A DNA stretch of 64,000 nt from Lysobacterales bacterium 66-474 (GTDB lineage: Bacteria > Pseudomonadota > Gammaproteobacteria > Xanthomonadales > Rhodanobacteraceae), in contig MKWP01000014.1 of assembly GCA_001899805.1 (NCBI GenBank), positions 310,001 through 374,000 on the forward strand, given 5' to 3'. Numbering within the stretch: the stretch's first letter is position 1; each line of letters opens with the position of its first letter. Positions 7,947-16,843 of this stretch are shown piece after piece. A program made the translations under genes and the position numbers. Under the pieces are notes generated by a model. It worked only from the letters and a program-made list of their open reading frames with translations. It did no database searches and had not been told where the DNA came from.

Positions 7947-8560
7947 GCCTGGCCCGCCGCGCGCAGGTGGAGCTGGCCATCGGCCGGCATCCGGCGCGGC
8001 GCGAGCCATGGCAGGTCGGGCAGACCGTCGGGGTAGGTGTCGCGCACGAACGCATGGCAATCGAGTTCCTTCAGCAACAGGCTGACGCGGCGCCCGGATT
8101 CCGGCATCACCTGCTGGCCTACCTCGTGGAATCCGAACACGCCGTGGAACAGCAGCGACACGTCGTCGCGCGGTTCCAGGAACACTTCGCAGGCGAGGTT
8201 GGGCGAACGCACCTCGGCGAAACTTTGCACGTCGCTGTAGAACAGGCGGCCGAGGCCGTGCCCGCGATGCAGGTCGCCGATCACCACGCGGTCGATGTAG
8301 ACGAACTCGCCGCAGTGCTCGCGGAACCAGAGGAAATTTGAGCTGGAGTGCGGGGTGCCGTCGCGCAGCGCGATCAGGAAGCCGGCCAGGTGGCCGTCGA
8401 CCTCGGCCACGCGGAAGTAGTCGGCCTGGCGGTAGAAAGTGTCGAGTTGGGTGCCGTCCATCGGAAGGATGGACGATCCGGCGGTGTTGTTGAGCCCCAT
8501 CACGGCGGCGAGGTCGTTCGCGCGGACATCGCGCAGGGTCAGGTGTGGCGTGGACGTCAT
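7943..8560 (-). CDS. GNAT family N-acetyltransferase
   Basis: 205 residues with a GNAT fold: an N-terminal LRDVRANDLAAVMGLN strand-helix, then VYIDRVVIGDLHRGHGLGRLFYSDV, whose R-G-x-G-L-G segment is the acetyl-CoA pyrophosphate loop (about residues 98-106). The C-terminal HLRAAGQA region is less typical. It begins the minus-strand run into minC through a 4-base overlap, so it may be co-transcribed with minCDE. The acceptor substrate is unknown. Confidence 0.85.
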   Translation of the reverse strand: MTSTPHLTLRDVRANDLAAVMGLNNTAGSSILPMDGTQLDTFYRQADYFRVAEVDGHLAGFLIALRDGTPHSSSNFLWFREHCGEFVYIDRVVIGDLHRGHGLGRLFYSDVQSFAEVRSPNLACEVFLEPRDDVSLLFHGVFGFHEVGQQVMPESGRRVSLLLKELDCHAFVRDTYPDGLPDLPWLAPRRMPADGQLHLRAAGQA

Positions 8561-8774
8561 CGTGATCTGCAGCGGTTTCCGGTGGGGGCCGGCGTGACTG
8601 CGGCCTCATGGCCGGTCATTATCGCATGTCTGCCGCGCGAGGTCGCGCCTCGCCACTGCAACGCCGCGGAAAGGCAGCGAACCTTGCCTGCAAAAATTCC
8701 GTTGGCGATCCCGGCTTGGCTGGCTACCGCTGCGGAGCAACGCGGCTCGCGCGGCACGGCGTCAACGGGCCCCA

Positions 8775-10016
8775 ATGAGAACCTTCCGGGTGAGTTATGA
8801 TCGGCCCGTGCGGCGACCATCCTTCAGTCCGATTGCCCTGCTGCGGTATGCGGGCCTGATCACGTACGCTTGTGTGGGCGTGCCGCTGGTCCAGCGCGAC
8901 TGGATGCTGAACAGCCTGTCCGAGCCGAGCAACGCCGTGCACGTGGCGCGCGCGCTGCATGCGCAGAACCACATCGACATCCTGCTGTGGGCCAGCTGTT
9001 ACGTGATCTTCGGCGTGGTGTACTGGCTGCTGACCCGCGACCTCGGCTCGCGCCGGTACTGGGGCGCCAAGCTGCTCGCGCTGCTGGTGCTGGTCTGCGT
9101 CGCGCTGGCGATTTCGTGGTTCAGCGCGAGTGGACTGGGCGCGATGCTGCTGGTGGTGGTGGGCACGGTCCTGCCGTGGCTGTTGCCGTTGCCGATTGCG
9201 GTCGCCTGGCTGGTGCTGCAGAACGTCGCATGCATCCCGGTGTTCGCCATCACGTTCCCGAACATGAACGTGGGCACGGCGACGTTGCAGGCCAGCCTGT
9301 ACCTCGGCTACTCGGCGCTCGCGTTCGTGGCCTCGGTCGTCGCCCGGCAACAGACCGGTGCGCGCGAGGAACAGCGCCGGCTGAACTCCGAACTGCGCGC
9401 CACCCGCGCGCTGCTGGCCGAGTCCAGCCGCATCGGCGAGCGCATGCGGATCGCGCGCGAGCTGCACGATCTGGTCGGCCACCACCTGACCGCGCTCAGC
9501 CTGAACCTGGAAGTCGCCGGGCACCTGGTCGTGAACCGGGACGCTTCCGACCACGTCGCGCGCGCGCGCACCACCGCCAAGCAGTTGCTGGCCGACGTGC
9601 GCGAGGTGGTCAGCGAACTGCGCGACGACGAGGACATCCAGCTCACCGACGCGCTTCGCGACCTCACCGAGGGCGTGCCGGGGCTCACCGTGCACCTGGA
9701 ATTGCCGCCGCGTTTCGCGGTGAGCGATTCGCGGCGCGCGCAGGTGTTGCTGCGCTGTACCCAGGAAATCGTCACCAACGCCGTGCGGCACGCGCGCGCG
9801 CGCCACCTGTGGTTGCGGTTCGAGGAGGGTGCCGGCGGTATGCTGGTGCTGAAGGCCCGCGACGACGGTTGCGGCGCGGTCGAGGTGAAGCCCGGCAACG
9901 GGCTGCGTGGCATGCGCGAGCGGCTGGCCGAGGTGGGCGGGCAATTGGCGATCCGGACGCAACGCAACCAGGGGTTCGTGCTGGAAGCTTCATTGCCGGT
10001 CGAGCGGGGCGGGTGA
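8775..10016 (+). CDS. sensor histidine kinase, NarL/DesK type
   Basis: 413 residues. The N-terminal half carries six hydrophobic segments (about 20-190) and no clear extracellular domain, a DesK-like membrane sensor layout. A coiled stretch at about 195-220 leads to the HisKA_3 box RIARELHDLVGHHLTAL with the phospho-acceptor at His 231. The ATPase part shows EIVTNAVRHARA (N box), DDGCG and GNGLRGMRERLAEVGG (G box). The start is uncertain: ATG 8775 and GTG 8790 both lack a good ribosome site. The response regulator follows 79 bases downstream. Possible roles are envelope or redox sensing; the signal is unknown. Confidence 0.92.
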   Translation: MRTFRVSYDRPVRRPSFSPIALLRYAGLITYACVGVPLVQRDWMLNSLSEPSNAVHVARALHAQNHIDILLWASCYVIFGVVYWLLTRDLGSRRYWGAKLLALLVLVCVALAISWFSASGLGAMLLVVVGTVLPWLLPLPIAVAWLVLQNVACIPVFAITFPNMNVGTATLQASLYLGYSALAFVASVVARQQTGAREEQRRLNSELRATRALLAESSRIGERMRIARELHDLVGHHLTALSLNLEVAGHLVVNRDASDHVARARTTAKQLLADVREVVSELRDDEDIQLTDALRDLTEGVPGLTVHLELPPRFAVSDSRRAQVLLRCTQEIVTNAVRHARARHLWLRFEEGAGGMLVLKARDDGCGAVEVKPGNGLRGMRERLAEVGGQLAIRTQRNQGFVLEASLPVERGG

Positions 10017-10095
10017 ACGACGCATGGCGACGGGTTGCGCGTCGGGTGACCGGCGCTTGCGTGGCACTTTCATCTAGCGAGGGTGGGGTCAGTCG

Positions 10096-10737
10096 ATGAT
10101 TTCCGTGTGTCTCGTGGACGACCAGACGCTGGTCCGGCAGGGTATCCGTTCGTTGCTGGAACTGTCGCCGGACATCCAGGTGGTGGCCGAATGCCAGGAT
10201 GGCGCGGCAGCGCTGGAGACGATTCCGAAGGCGAAGCCCGACGTGGTGCTGCTGGACATGCGCATGCCCGGCAAGAGCGGCCTCGACGTGCTCAACGCGT
10301 TCGCGGCGCAGGGCAAGGTGCCGCCGACCATCATCCTCACCACCTTCGACGACGACCAGCTGGTGCTGGCGGGCCTCAAGGCCGGCGCACGTGGGTACCT
10401 TCTGAAGGACGTCTCGCTGGAACAACTGGTCGATGCGGTCAAGACCGTCGCCGGCGGCGGTTCGCTGATCGCGCCGGTGGTGACCCAACGCCTTTTGGCC
10501 GGGGTAGGGCGCATCCACAACCAGTTCACCAGCCTCGGCCAGCCCGATCCGCTGACCGATCGCGAAACCGAAATCCTGCGCCTGATGTCGGGCGGCTACA
10601 GCAACAAGGAAATCGCGAACTCGCTGAAGGTTGCCGAAGGCACGGTCAAGAACCACGTGTCCAACATCCTTTCCAAACTGGGCGTGCGCGACCGCACGCG
10701 CGCGGTGTTGAAGGCACTGGAGCTGGGGATTGTCTAG
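10096..10737 (+). CDS. response regulator, NarL/FixJ family
   Basis: 213 residues. The receiver domain (about 1-120) has the acidic pair DD at 8-9, the phospho-acceptor Asp 54 in VLLDMRMPG, a Thr in ILTTFDD and Lys in YLLKDVS. A LuxR-type helix-turn-helix at about 148-205 contains LTDRETEILRLMSGGYSNKEIA and TVKNHVSNILSKLGV. It forms a pair with the kinase just upstream and presumably acts as a transcription activator on unidentified targets. GAGGGTGGGG upstream is an adequate ribosome site. Confidence 0.95.
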   Translation: MISVCLVDDQTLVRQGIRSLLELSPDIQVVAECQDGAAALETIPKAKPDVVLLDMRMPGKSGLDVLNAFAAQGKVPPTIILTTFDDDQLVLAGLKAGARGYLLKDVSLEQLVDAVKTVAGGGSLIAPVVTQRLLAGVGRIHNQFTSLGQPDPLTDRETEILRLMSGGYSNKEIANSLKVAEGTVKNHVSNILSKLGVRDRTRAVLKALELGIV

Positions 10738-11004
10738 CTAGTATCCTGCGGTAGAAGCGGCTGACGTCCAGAGTCAGGCCATGGAAGGCCGCTCTGGTGT
10801 CCGTTGAGCGCGAATAGCGGAAAGGTTGCACCACACTTCAACGAAACGGTGATCAGGGACGATCGCACAAATATGCCATAGCGCGAACGCCCCGAAGGCG
10901 CTACCATCCGCGATTCATGTGTTTGACCACGGCGCGCGGCCTGCCGGTCCATTCGGACGGGACAAGCGTCGGCCATTCGAACAAGCCGTCCGGAGATCCC
11001 TGGC

Positions 11005-12384
11005 ATGACCCGTGTGCTCGAATTCGTCGTCGCCCTGATCATGGTGTTCATACTGGCCGTGATCGTGGGGTTGTTCCTGCCCAGTCACGCGCACATCGAG
11101 CGCTCGATCGAGATCAGTCACAACCCGCAGCACATCTACGACGTGCTGAACAATTTCCGCCGCTTCCAGGATTACGCCGGCGGCGAGCTGCAGGCACAGG
11201 ACCCCAAGGTGAAGTTCACGCTGTCGGGCCCTGCCTACGGCCCCGGCGCCACGTTCAACTGGACCGGCAGCAGCGACACCATCGGCAGCGGCACGCTGGT
11301 CAACCAGTCGGGCAACATCGACCTGGCCGGCAAGAGCACGGTGACCTGGGGCATCACCAACGACTGGCACGGCAAGAACAAGACCTTCACCTTCGATGTC
11401 ACGCCACGCCAGGGCCAGCGCGTCAGCACCGTCACCTGGGGTTACGACGTCGACTATGGCTGGAACCTGATCGACCGCTACTCGCAGCTGTGGATCCACG
11501 GCGCGCCGGCCACGATGATCCAGTACGGGCTGGATTCGCTGCAGAACATGCTGGCGGGCATCCCCAACATCGATTACGGCAAGCTCAACCCGGGCCTGTA
11601 CAAGGCCGACGCCACCCCGGTGCTGCTGATTTCGACCAAGGCCACCCGCACGCTGGACGACATCGACACCGCCAAGGCCGACGCGCTCAAGCAGATCGAA
11701 GGCGTGATGGGCAAGCTGGGCGTCAAGGCGGCCGGTCCGACCACCACCATCACCACCGATTGGGGCGATACCAATTACACGTTCGACCTCGCCGTGCCGA
11801 TCGACAGCACCACGGTCACGATCGACGGCAAGCCCTACGATTTGACCAAGCTGCCGCCGCGGCCCACCCCGGAACAGATGGCCGCTGCCCCGGCGGCATC
11901 TGCCAGCGCCGGTCAGCCGGCTTCGGCCTCGTCCGCGGCGGAAACGGCCGAGGGCAGCCCCGCGCCGGGCAGCCTCGACAAGTTGAACCAGCTCATCGTC
12001 AACGACAGCGTGCGCGCAAGGATGATCCCGGAGCGCGAAGTGCTGGAAGCCGAGTGGACCGGCGAGGCCGGCATCCCGCTGATGCGCATGGCGCTCCAGG
12101 CCTATGCCGGCACCCACGGTTACAATTTCAACGAAGCCACCGGCCGCCTGTACGACCAGCTCACCTCGCTGCCGAGTGTGTCGAACGCGGACCAGGTCTA
12201 CCGTGTGTTCCTGCCGGTGACGAATGCGCCCGCGCAGACGCCCGAGCAGATGTCCGGCCGTGCGGCGCCGCTGACCGCGCTCGACCCGACCATCTGGTCC
12301 AGCGCGGCACCGAAGCCGGCCGAGACGGAAAAGAAGGCGGAGCCCAGGAAGCCTGCAAGGGCGAGGCAGCGCCACCGCCGCTGA
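11005..12384 (+). CDS. membrane-anchored SRPBCC (polyketide cyclase-like) protein
   Basis: 459 residues. A single N-terminal membrane segment (about 4-25) is followed by an SRPBCC-type domain starting at HIERSIEISHNPQHIYDVLNNF and including GATFNWTG and VTWGYDVDYGWNLIDRY (to about residue 165). The second half (about 200-290) repeats part of a GyrI-like or SRPBCC-like pattern, with an Ala/Ser-rich linker at about 293-330 and a basic tail RARQRHRR. Such domains bind hydrophobic ligands; no catalytic assignment is possible. It stands alone between the two-component pair and the ABC cluster and ends at a strong terminator. Confidence 0.75.
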   Translation: MTRVLEFVVALIMVFILAVIVGLFLPSHAHIERSIEISHNPQHIYDVLNNFRRFQDYAGGELQAQDPKVKFTLSGPAYGPGATFNWTGSSDTIGSGTLVNQSGNIDLAGKSTVTWGITNDWHGKNKTFTFDVTPRQGQRVSTVTWGYDVDYGWNLIDRYSQLWIHGAPATMIQYGLDSLQNMLAGIPNIDYGKLNPGLYKADATPVLLISTKATRTLDDIDTAKADALKQIEGVMGKLGVKAAGPTTTITTDWGDTNYTFDLAVPIDSTTVTIDGKPYDLTKLPPRPTPEQMAAAPAASASAGQPASASSAAETAEGSPAPGSLDKLNQLIVNDSVRARMIPEREVLEAEWTGEAGIPLMRMALQAYAGTHGYNFNEATGRLYDQLTSLPSVSNADQVYRVFLPVTNAPAQTPEQMSGRAAPLTALDPTIWSSAAPKPAETEKKAEPRKPARARQRHRR

Positions 12385-12409
12385 ACATCGCACCTGCAAT
12401 GAACGAGGA

Positions 12410-12432
12410 GGCCCGCCGTGTGCGGGCCTTTT
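12410..12432 (+). terminator. rho-independent terminator after the SRPBCC gene
   Basis: A perfect 7-bp stem GGCCCGC / GCGGGCC with a five-base loop is followed by TTTT (12429-12432), 26 bases after the stop codon at 12382-12384. Confidence 0.88.
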
Positions 12433-12653
12433 CGTTGGCGTGGCGCCACTGCTGGGATTCTCCTTGGGTTGCCGATCGAGCTTCGTACGAGCATTCGACG
12501 AATAGCCGTCCGCGGCGTGGAGCTGGCTTGCGCTTCCCTGTTCGGTCGCTCGCCTGCGGACCTCGTCGAAGCGGCGCGTGGTGTCCGGCATCATGCGAAC
12601 GCCGCTTCTTGCCCTGCTAGAGTTTGCGCACGCATTCGCGCGGCTTGTTGGCA

Positions 12654-13592
12654 ATGATCGAAACCGAACACCTCGGCAAACGTTACAGCCGGATCGATGC
12701 CGTGGCCGACCTGAGCCTCAAGGTCGCACCGGGTCAGGTGTTGGCGTTGCTGGGTCCGAACGGTGCGGGCAAGACCACCACGATGCGGATGATCGCGGGG
12801 TTCCTGATGCCCGGGTCGGGGCGGGCGAGGGTGTGCGGCCATGACGTCGTGGCCGAGCCGCTGGCCGCGCGGCGCGCACTCGGTTATTTGCCCGAAGGCG
12901 CGCCCAGCTACGGCGAACTCAGCGTGGCTGAGTTCCTTGCCTTCGCCGCGCGCGTGCGCGGACTGACCGGCGTCAGCGGAAGGCGCGGCCTCGACGAAAC
13001 GATCGAGCGCCTGCAGTTGCAGCCGGTGCTTGCGCAGGGCATCGAAACCTTGTCCAAGGGCTATCGCCGGCGTGTGTGCCTGGCGCAAGCCTTGTTGCAC
13101 GACCCGCCCGCACTGATCCTCGACGAACCCACCGACGGGCTCGATCCGAACCAGCAGCGCGAGGTGCACGCGTTGATCCGCAACATGGCGCGCGATCGCG
13201 CGATCATCGTTTCCACCCACGCGCTCGGCGAGGTCCGGGCGGCGTGCAACCGGGTCGCGATCCTGGCGCAGGGCCGCTTGCGCGTGGAGGGCACGCCCGC
13301 GGAACTCGAGCGGCAATCGCGCTTCCACCACGCCGTCAGCTTCCGCGCGCCCGCCAGCGCACTCGCGTGCGAGATGCTGGGTCGCCTGCCGGAAGTCGAT
13401 GCGGTCGAGGTCGATCCTGTGGACGGCCGCGTCACGGTGTTCCCGCGCGACGGGCAGGAAATATTCCACGCGGTGGTGAAGCTGCTGGACGAACAGCGCG
13501 TGCGCGTGGACGAGCTGCAACTCGAACGCGGACGGCTCGAGGACGTGTTCCGGCGCGTCACCGGCGATGCGGATGTTGCGCGTGCGGCATGA
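12654..13592 (+). CDS. ABC transporter ATP-binding protein, GldA-like
   Basis: 312 residues from ATG 12654; no strong ribosome site. The ATPase has Walker A GPNGAGKTT (about 37-45), the signature LSKGYRRRVCLAQAL and Walker B ALILDEPTDGLDP. The extra C-terminal region (about 220-312) with its beta-strand repeat matches GldA-type proteins, which act with GldF and GldG. In Bacteroidetes the set is tied to gliding, but homologous sets occur in many Proteobacteria with no proven role. The permease and GldG-like partner follow after a 255-base gap containing an inverted repeat. Confidence 0.9.
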   Translation: MIETEHLGKRYSRIDAVADLSLKVAPGQVLALLGPNGAGKTTTMRMIAGFLMPGSGRARVCGHDVVAEPLAARRALGYLPEGAPSYGELSVAEFLAFAARVRGLTGVSGRRGLDETIERLQLQPVLAQGIETLSKGYRRRVCLAQALLHDPPALILDEPTDGLDPNQQREVHALIRNMARDRAIIVSTHALGEVRAACNRVAILAQGRLRVEGTPAELERQSRFHHAVSFRAPASALACEMLGRLPEVDAVEVDPVDGRVTVFPRDGQEIFHAVVKLLDEQRVRVDELQLERGRLEDVFRRVTGDADVARAA

Positions 13593-13604
13593 AAAGCCAG
13601 GCAG

Positions 13605-13795
13605 TCCGCAAATGAACGCAAAGAACGCAAATGAAATCTGGAGCCATGCAAACCTGCATTCGCGCTCGTGCGCAGATGAACTGCTTTTTTCGAGTTTGAT
13701 GCGAGGGTTGCTCGACAATGAGCGCGAATCAACGCAAATGATTTCTGATTGGACTGCTCTGGCTTTTATTTGCGTTCTTTGCGTTCATTCGCGGA
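13605..13795. repeat. 28-bp inverted repeat flanking 135 bp
   Basis: The arms at 13605-13632 and 13768-13795 are reverse complements with a single mismatch. Each is built from AACGCAAAGAACGCAAAT-type units, and a partial third unit (AATCAACGCAAATG) lies at about 13727-13740. The enclosed 135 bp are clearly less GC-rich than the flanks. The element sits between the ATPase and permease genes of one ABC system and encodes no evident protein. It resembles a non-autonomous palindromic element or a large hairpin-forming spacer. Confidence 0.8.
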
Positions 13796-13847
13796 TGGAT
13801 TGTTTTTTTGCACGCTCCCCGCGATCTTGCACGGCGGCCGTGAAGCC

Positions 13848-14621
13848 ATGTCCAGCATGACCGCGAGCGCCACGCCGGATCGGCGCGGCAGCCCGTTCGC
13901 CGGGGTGTTCCTGCGCGAACTGCACGGTTACCTGATCACGCCGGTGGCGTGGTTGTTCAGCGTGATCTTCCTGTTGTCGGCAGGTGCGTTCACGTTTTAC
14001 CTCGGCGCGTTCTTCGAGCGCGGACAGGCCGACCTCGATCCGTTCTTCCGCTTCCATCCGTGGCTGTACCTGGTGCTGGTGCCGGCGCTGGCGATGCGGC
14101 TGTGGGCCGAAGAGCGCCGCAGCGGCACGCTGGAATTGCTGATGACGCTGCCGATCCGCGCCTGGCAGGCGGTGCTGGCGAAGTTCCTCGCCGCGTGGCT
14201 GTACATCGGCGGCGCGCTGGCGCTGACCTTCCCGATGTGGTTGACCGTCAATTACCTCGGCCAGCCCGACAACGGCGTGATCCTTGCCGGTTACCTCGGC
14301 AGTTTCCTGATGGCCGGCGCATTCCTCGCGATCAGCGAGTGCCTGTCGGTGCTGACGCGCAGCCAGGTGATCGCCTTCATCCTCGCGCTCGCGGTGTGCT
14401 TCTTGTTCCTGCTCGCCGGCGACCCGCTGGTGCAGCAGCCATTGCTGGCGCTGGGCTCGGAGCGTGTCGCCGACGCGCTGTCCGGCTTGAGCCTGCTCGC
14501 GCACTTCCAGGCGATCGCGCGCGGCGTGCTCGATCTCGGCGACATCGCCTATTTCGTGTTGACCATCGTGTTCTGGCTCGCCGCGAACACGCTGGTGCTG
14601 GCGGCGAGGCGCGGCGGATGA
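13848..14621 (+). CDS. ABC transporter permease, GldF-like
   Basis: 257 residues from ATG 13848; an ATG at 13857 is possible. Six membrane segments follow a short N-terminal cytoplasmic part. FAGVFLRELHGYLITPVAWLF at about 18-38 and the loop RLWAEERRSGTLELLMTLPI are typical of ABC-2 permeases of the GldF/NosY class. Its stop overlaps the GldG-like start by ATGA, so the two are probably made together. The transported substrate is unknown. Confidence 0.88.
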   Translation: MSSMTASATPDRRGSPFAGVFLRELHGYLITPVAWLFSVIFLLSAGAFTFYLGAFFERGQADLDPFFRFHPWLYLVLVPALAMRLWAEERRSGTLELLMTLPIRAWQAVLAKFLAAWLYIGGALALTFPMWLTVNYLGQPDNGVILAGYLGSFLMAGAFLAISECLSVLTRSQVIAFILALAVCFLFLLAGDPLVQQPLLALGSERVADALSGLSLLAHFQAIARGVLDLGDIAYFVLTIVFWLAANTLVLAARRGG

Positions 14622-16429
14622 TCGCGCGCGGCTTCTGGCACAAGCGCCTGTGGCTGGCGTTGCCGTTGCTGGCGACGTTGTACGTGCTGCTGGTGCTGGG
14701 CGCGTCACGCTGGCTGGGCGGTGTGCGCGTCGACCTGACCCAGGACAAGCTTTACACGCTGTCACCCGGGACCCGCGACATCCTCGGCCGCCTGGGCCAG
14801 CCGCTCGACCTGACGCTGTACTTCTCCGATCGCGCCAGCCACAACTTGCCGCAGTTGCGCGCCTACCACCAGCGCGTCGTGAACATGCTCGATGAAGCCG
14901 TGCGCGATTCGCACGGACGGGTGCGCCTGAAGCTGGTCGACCCGTTGCCGTTTTCCGAGGACGAGGATCGTGCGACGGCCGCCGGCCTGACTTCGGTGCC
15001 GGCCGAGGGCACGGGCGAGCCGATCTTCTTCGGCCTCGCCGGACGCAATGCCGACAAGGACCGTAGCGCGGCCATCCCGTTTTTCCTGTTCGCCAAGGAA
15101 CGCTTCCTCGAATACGACATCGCCAAACTGCTGTACGAACTCAGCGCGCCGCACAAGCCGCGCGTGGCGATTTTCAGCGGGCTGCCGATCTGGGGTGGCG
15201 CCGATGTCGACGGCAACCCGGCGCCGGCGTGGACCGCGTTGCAGCAACTGCAACAGTTGTTCGAAGTGCGCCGGCTGGACGACGCATCGCTGGCGACGTT
15301 GGGCGACGATGTCGACGTGCTGGTATTGATCCAGCCGAATGGACTCTCGCAAGCCGACGTGCAGGCGGTCGATCATTACGTCCAGCGCGGCGGGCGGCTG
15401 CTGGTGTTCGTGGACCCGGATTCCGAGGTCGATGGGGACACGGCTTCCGATCTGCCCGCGCTGTTCCATGCGTGGGGCGTCGCGTTCGATCCCGAACGCG
15501 TGCTGCTGGACCGCTCGCGCGCACTGGTCGTGCAATCGCCGCTCACCGGAGCGCCCGTGCGCCATCCGTCGGTGCTGGGGTTGACCGGGGACGAGTTCAA
15601 CCATCGCGACCCCGTCACCGCCGTGCTCAATCTGATCGACGTGTCCTCGAGCGGTTATTTCAGGTTGTTGCCCGACGCGGCGATCCGGCTCGATCCGCTG
15701 ATCCAGAGCACCACCGAGGCGATGTCGGTGCCGACCGCGCGGGTGCGCGACGCGCGCGATCCATCGGTGCTGTACGGAGGCTACAAGCCGGACGGCGAGC
15801 ACTACGCCATTGCGGTGCGGTTGGTCGGCGCATTGCCCGGCGCGTTTCCGGCCGATGCTCCCGCCAAGCCGCCCGCGCACGAGCCCGAAGTGATCCTGGT
15901 CGGCGACACCGACCTGTTGGCGGACCGGCTTTGGGTCCAGGCGGGCACGTCCCCCGGCCCGGCCCTGATGAGTCCGTTCGCCAACAACGGCGATTTCTTC
16001 GTGAATGCGGTCGACGATCTTGCCGGCCCTTCCGACCTGATCGCGATCCGCGGCCGCGCCGTCGACGAACGCAGGTTCACGCGCGTGGAGGCATTGCGCC
16101 GCAATGCCGACGACAAGTTCAAGGCCAAGCAACTGGAGCTGCAGGCCGAACTGAGCGATACCGAACAACGCATCGCCCAGCTCAAGCAGGCCGGGCATGG
16201 CCATACCGGCACGGCGGCCCAGAAGGCCGCGGTTGAACAGTTCACGCAGCGCAAGTTGGAGATCCGCGGTGAACTGCGCGCGGTGCAGCGCAGCCTCGAC
16301 GCAGACATCGAAAAGCTTTCGATGTTGCTGAAATTCATAGATATCCTGTTGATGCCTATCCTGGTGGCGTTGCTCGGATTGGCGTACGGGGCGTGGCGCA
16401 TGCGCCGGCGTCGTGCGGGCGGCGCATGA
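14618..16429 (+). CDS. GldG-like ABC system auxiliary protein
   Basis: 603 residues with one N-terminal membrane segment (about 9-30), a large extracytoplasmic domain and one C-terminal segment (about 565-590), the GldG/DUF7088-type layout. VDLTQDKLYTLSPGTRDILG at about 37-56 is the characteristic beginning, and a RVAIFSGLPIWGG / VDVLVLIQPNGLS region follows like the IFT52/GldG domain. A coiled segment (about 500-555) precedes the last helix. ATGA overlaps join it to the permease before and the DUF423 gene after. Confidence 0.88.
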   Translation: MIARGFWHKRLWLALPLLATLYVLLVLGASRWLGGVRVDLTQDKLYTLSPGTRDILGRLGQPLDLTLYFSDRASHNLPQLRAYHQRVVNMLDEAVRDSHGRVRLKLVDPLPFSEDEDRATAAGLTSVPAEGTGEPIFFGLAGRNADKDRSAAIPFFLFAKERFLEYDIAKLLYELSAPHKPRVAIFSGLPIWGGADVDGNPAPAWTALQQLQQLFEVRRLDDASLATLGDDVDVLVLIQPNGLSQADVQAVDHYVQRGGRLLVFVDPDSEVDGDTASDLPALFHAWGVAFDPERVLLDRSRALVVQSPLTGAPVRHPSVLGLTGDEFNHRDPVTAVLNLIDVSSSGYFRLLPDAAIRLDPLIQSTTEAMSVPTARVRDARDPSVLYGGYKPDGEHYAIAVRLVGALPGAFPADAPAKPPAHEPEVILVGDTDLLADRLWVQAGTSPGPALMSPFANNGDFFVNAVDDLAGPSDLIAIRGRAVDERRFTRVEALRRNADDKFKAKQLELQAELSDTEQRIAQLKQAGHGHTGTAAQKAAVEQFTQRKLEIRGELRAVQRSLDADIEKLSMLLKFIDILLMPILVALLGLAYGAWRMRRRRAGGA

Positions 16430-16833
16430 CGATGGGTCCGGAGGTCGCCGCGGTCGGAAAACCCTTGCGCTGGCCCGCGCTCGCCGCAGCCGCTGCCGGG
16501 GCGAGTGCGGTGTTGTTGGGCGCGCTTGGCGCGCACGCGCTGCGCAGCGAGTTGCCGGCGCCGATGCTGGGGGTCTGGGAAACCGCGGTGCGATTCCAGT
16601 TCTGGCATGCATTGGCCCTGGCGGTGTGCGCCACTTCCGTGCGCCGGACGCAGGCGCGGCAATTCGCGGCCACGCTGTTCGCGCTCGGCATCGCACTGTT
16701 CTGCGGGAGCCTGTACGCGCTCGCGTTGGGCGCTCCGCGCGGCGTCGGCATCGTGACGCCGCTCGGCGGTATTGCGTTCATTGCCGGCTGGATCGCCTTG
16801 GGCGCGATGCTTTTCAGACAAAAACAATCTTGA
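16426..16833 (+). CDS. DUF423 small membrane protein
   Basis: 135 residues with four hydrophobic segments. The pattern GALGAHALRSELPAPMLGVWETAVRFQFWHALAL is split here across residues about 40-73 and matches the DUF423 (YgdD-like) family, including the conserved Gly-Ala-His-Ala and Trp-x-x-Ala-x-x-Phe-x-x-x-His. Its ATG shares ATGA with the stop of the GldG-like gene. No function is established for the family. AlkA-like follows after ten bases. Confidence 0.88.
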   Translation: MTMGPEVAAVGKPLRWPALAAAAAGASAVLLGALGAHALRSELPAPMLGVWETAVRFQFWHALALAVCATSVRRTQARQFAATLFALGIALFCGSLYALALGAPRGVGIVTPLGGIAFIAGWIALGAMLFRQKQS

Positions 16834-16843
16834 GGACTATTTG

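Noticed and set aside
6183-8036. 617-residue plus-strand frame opposite minCD
   Set aside because: A shadow of minD and minC; no ribosome site and no recognisable domain.
10738-11004. 267-base gap after the response regulator considered for a small gene
   Set aside because: Only short frames without ribosome sites; no clear promoter or terminator.
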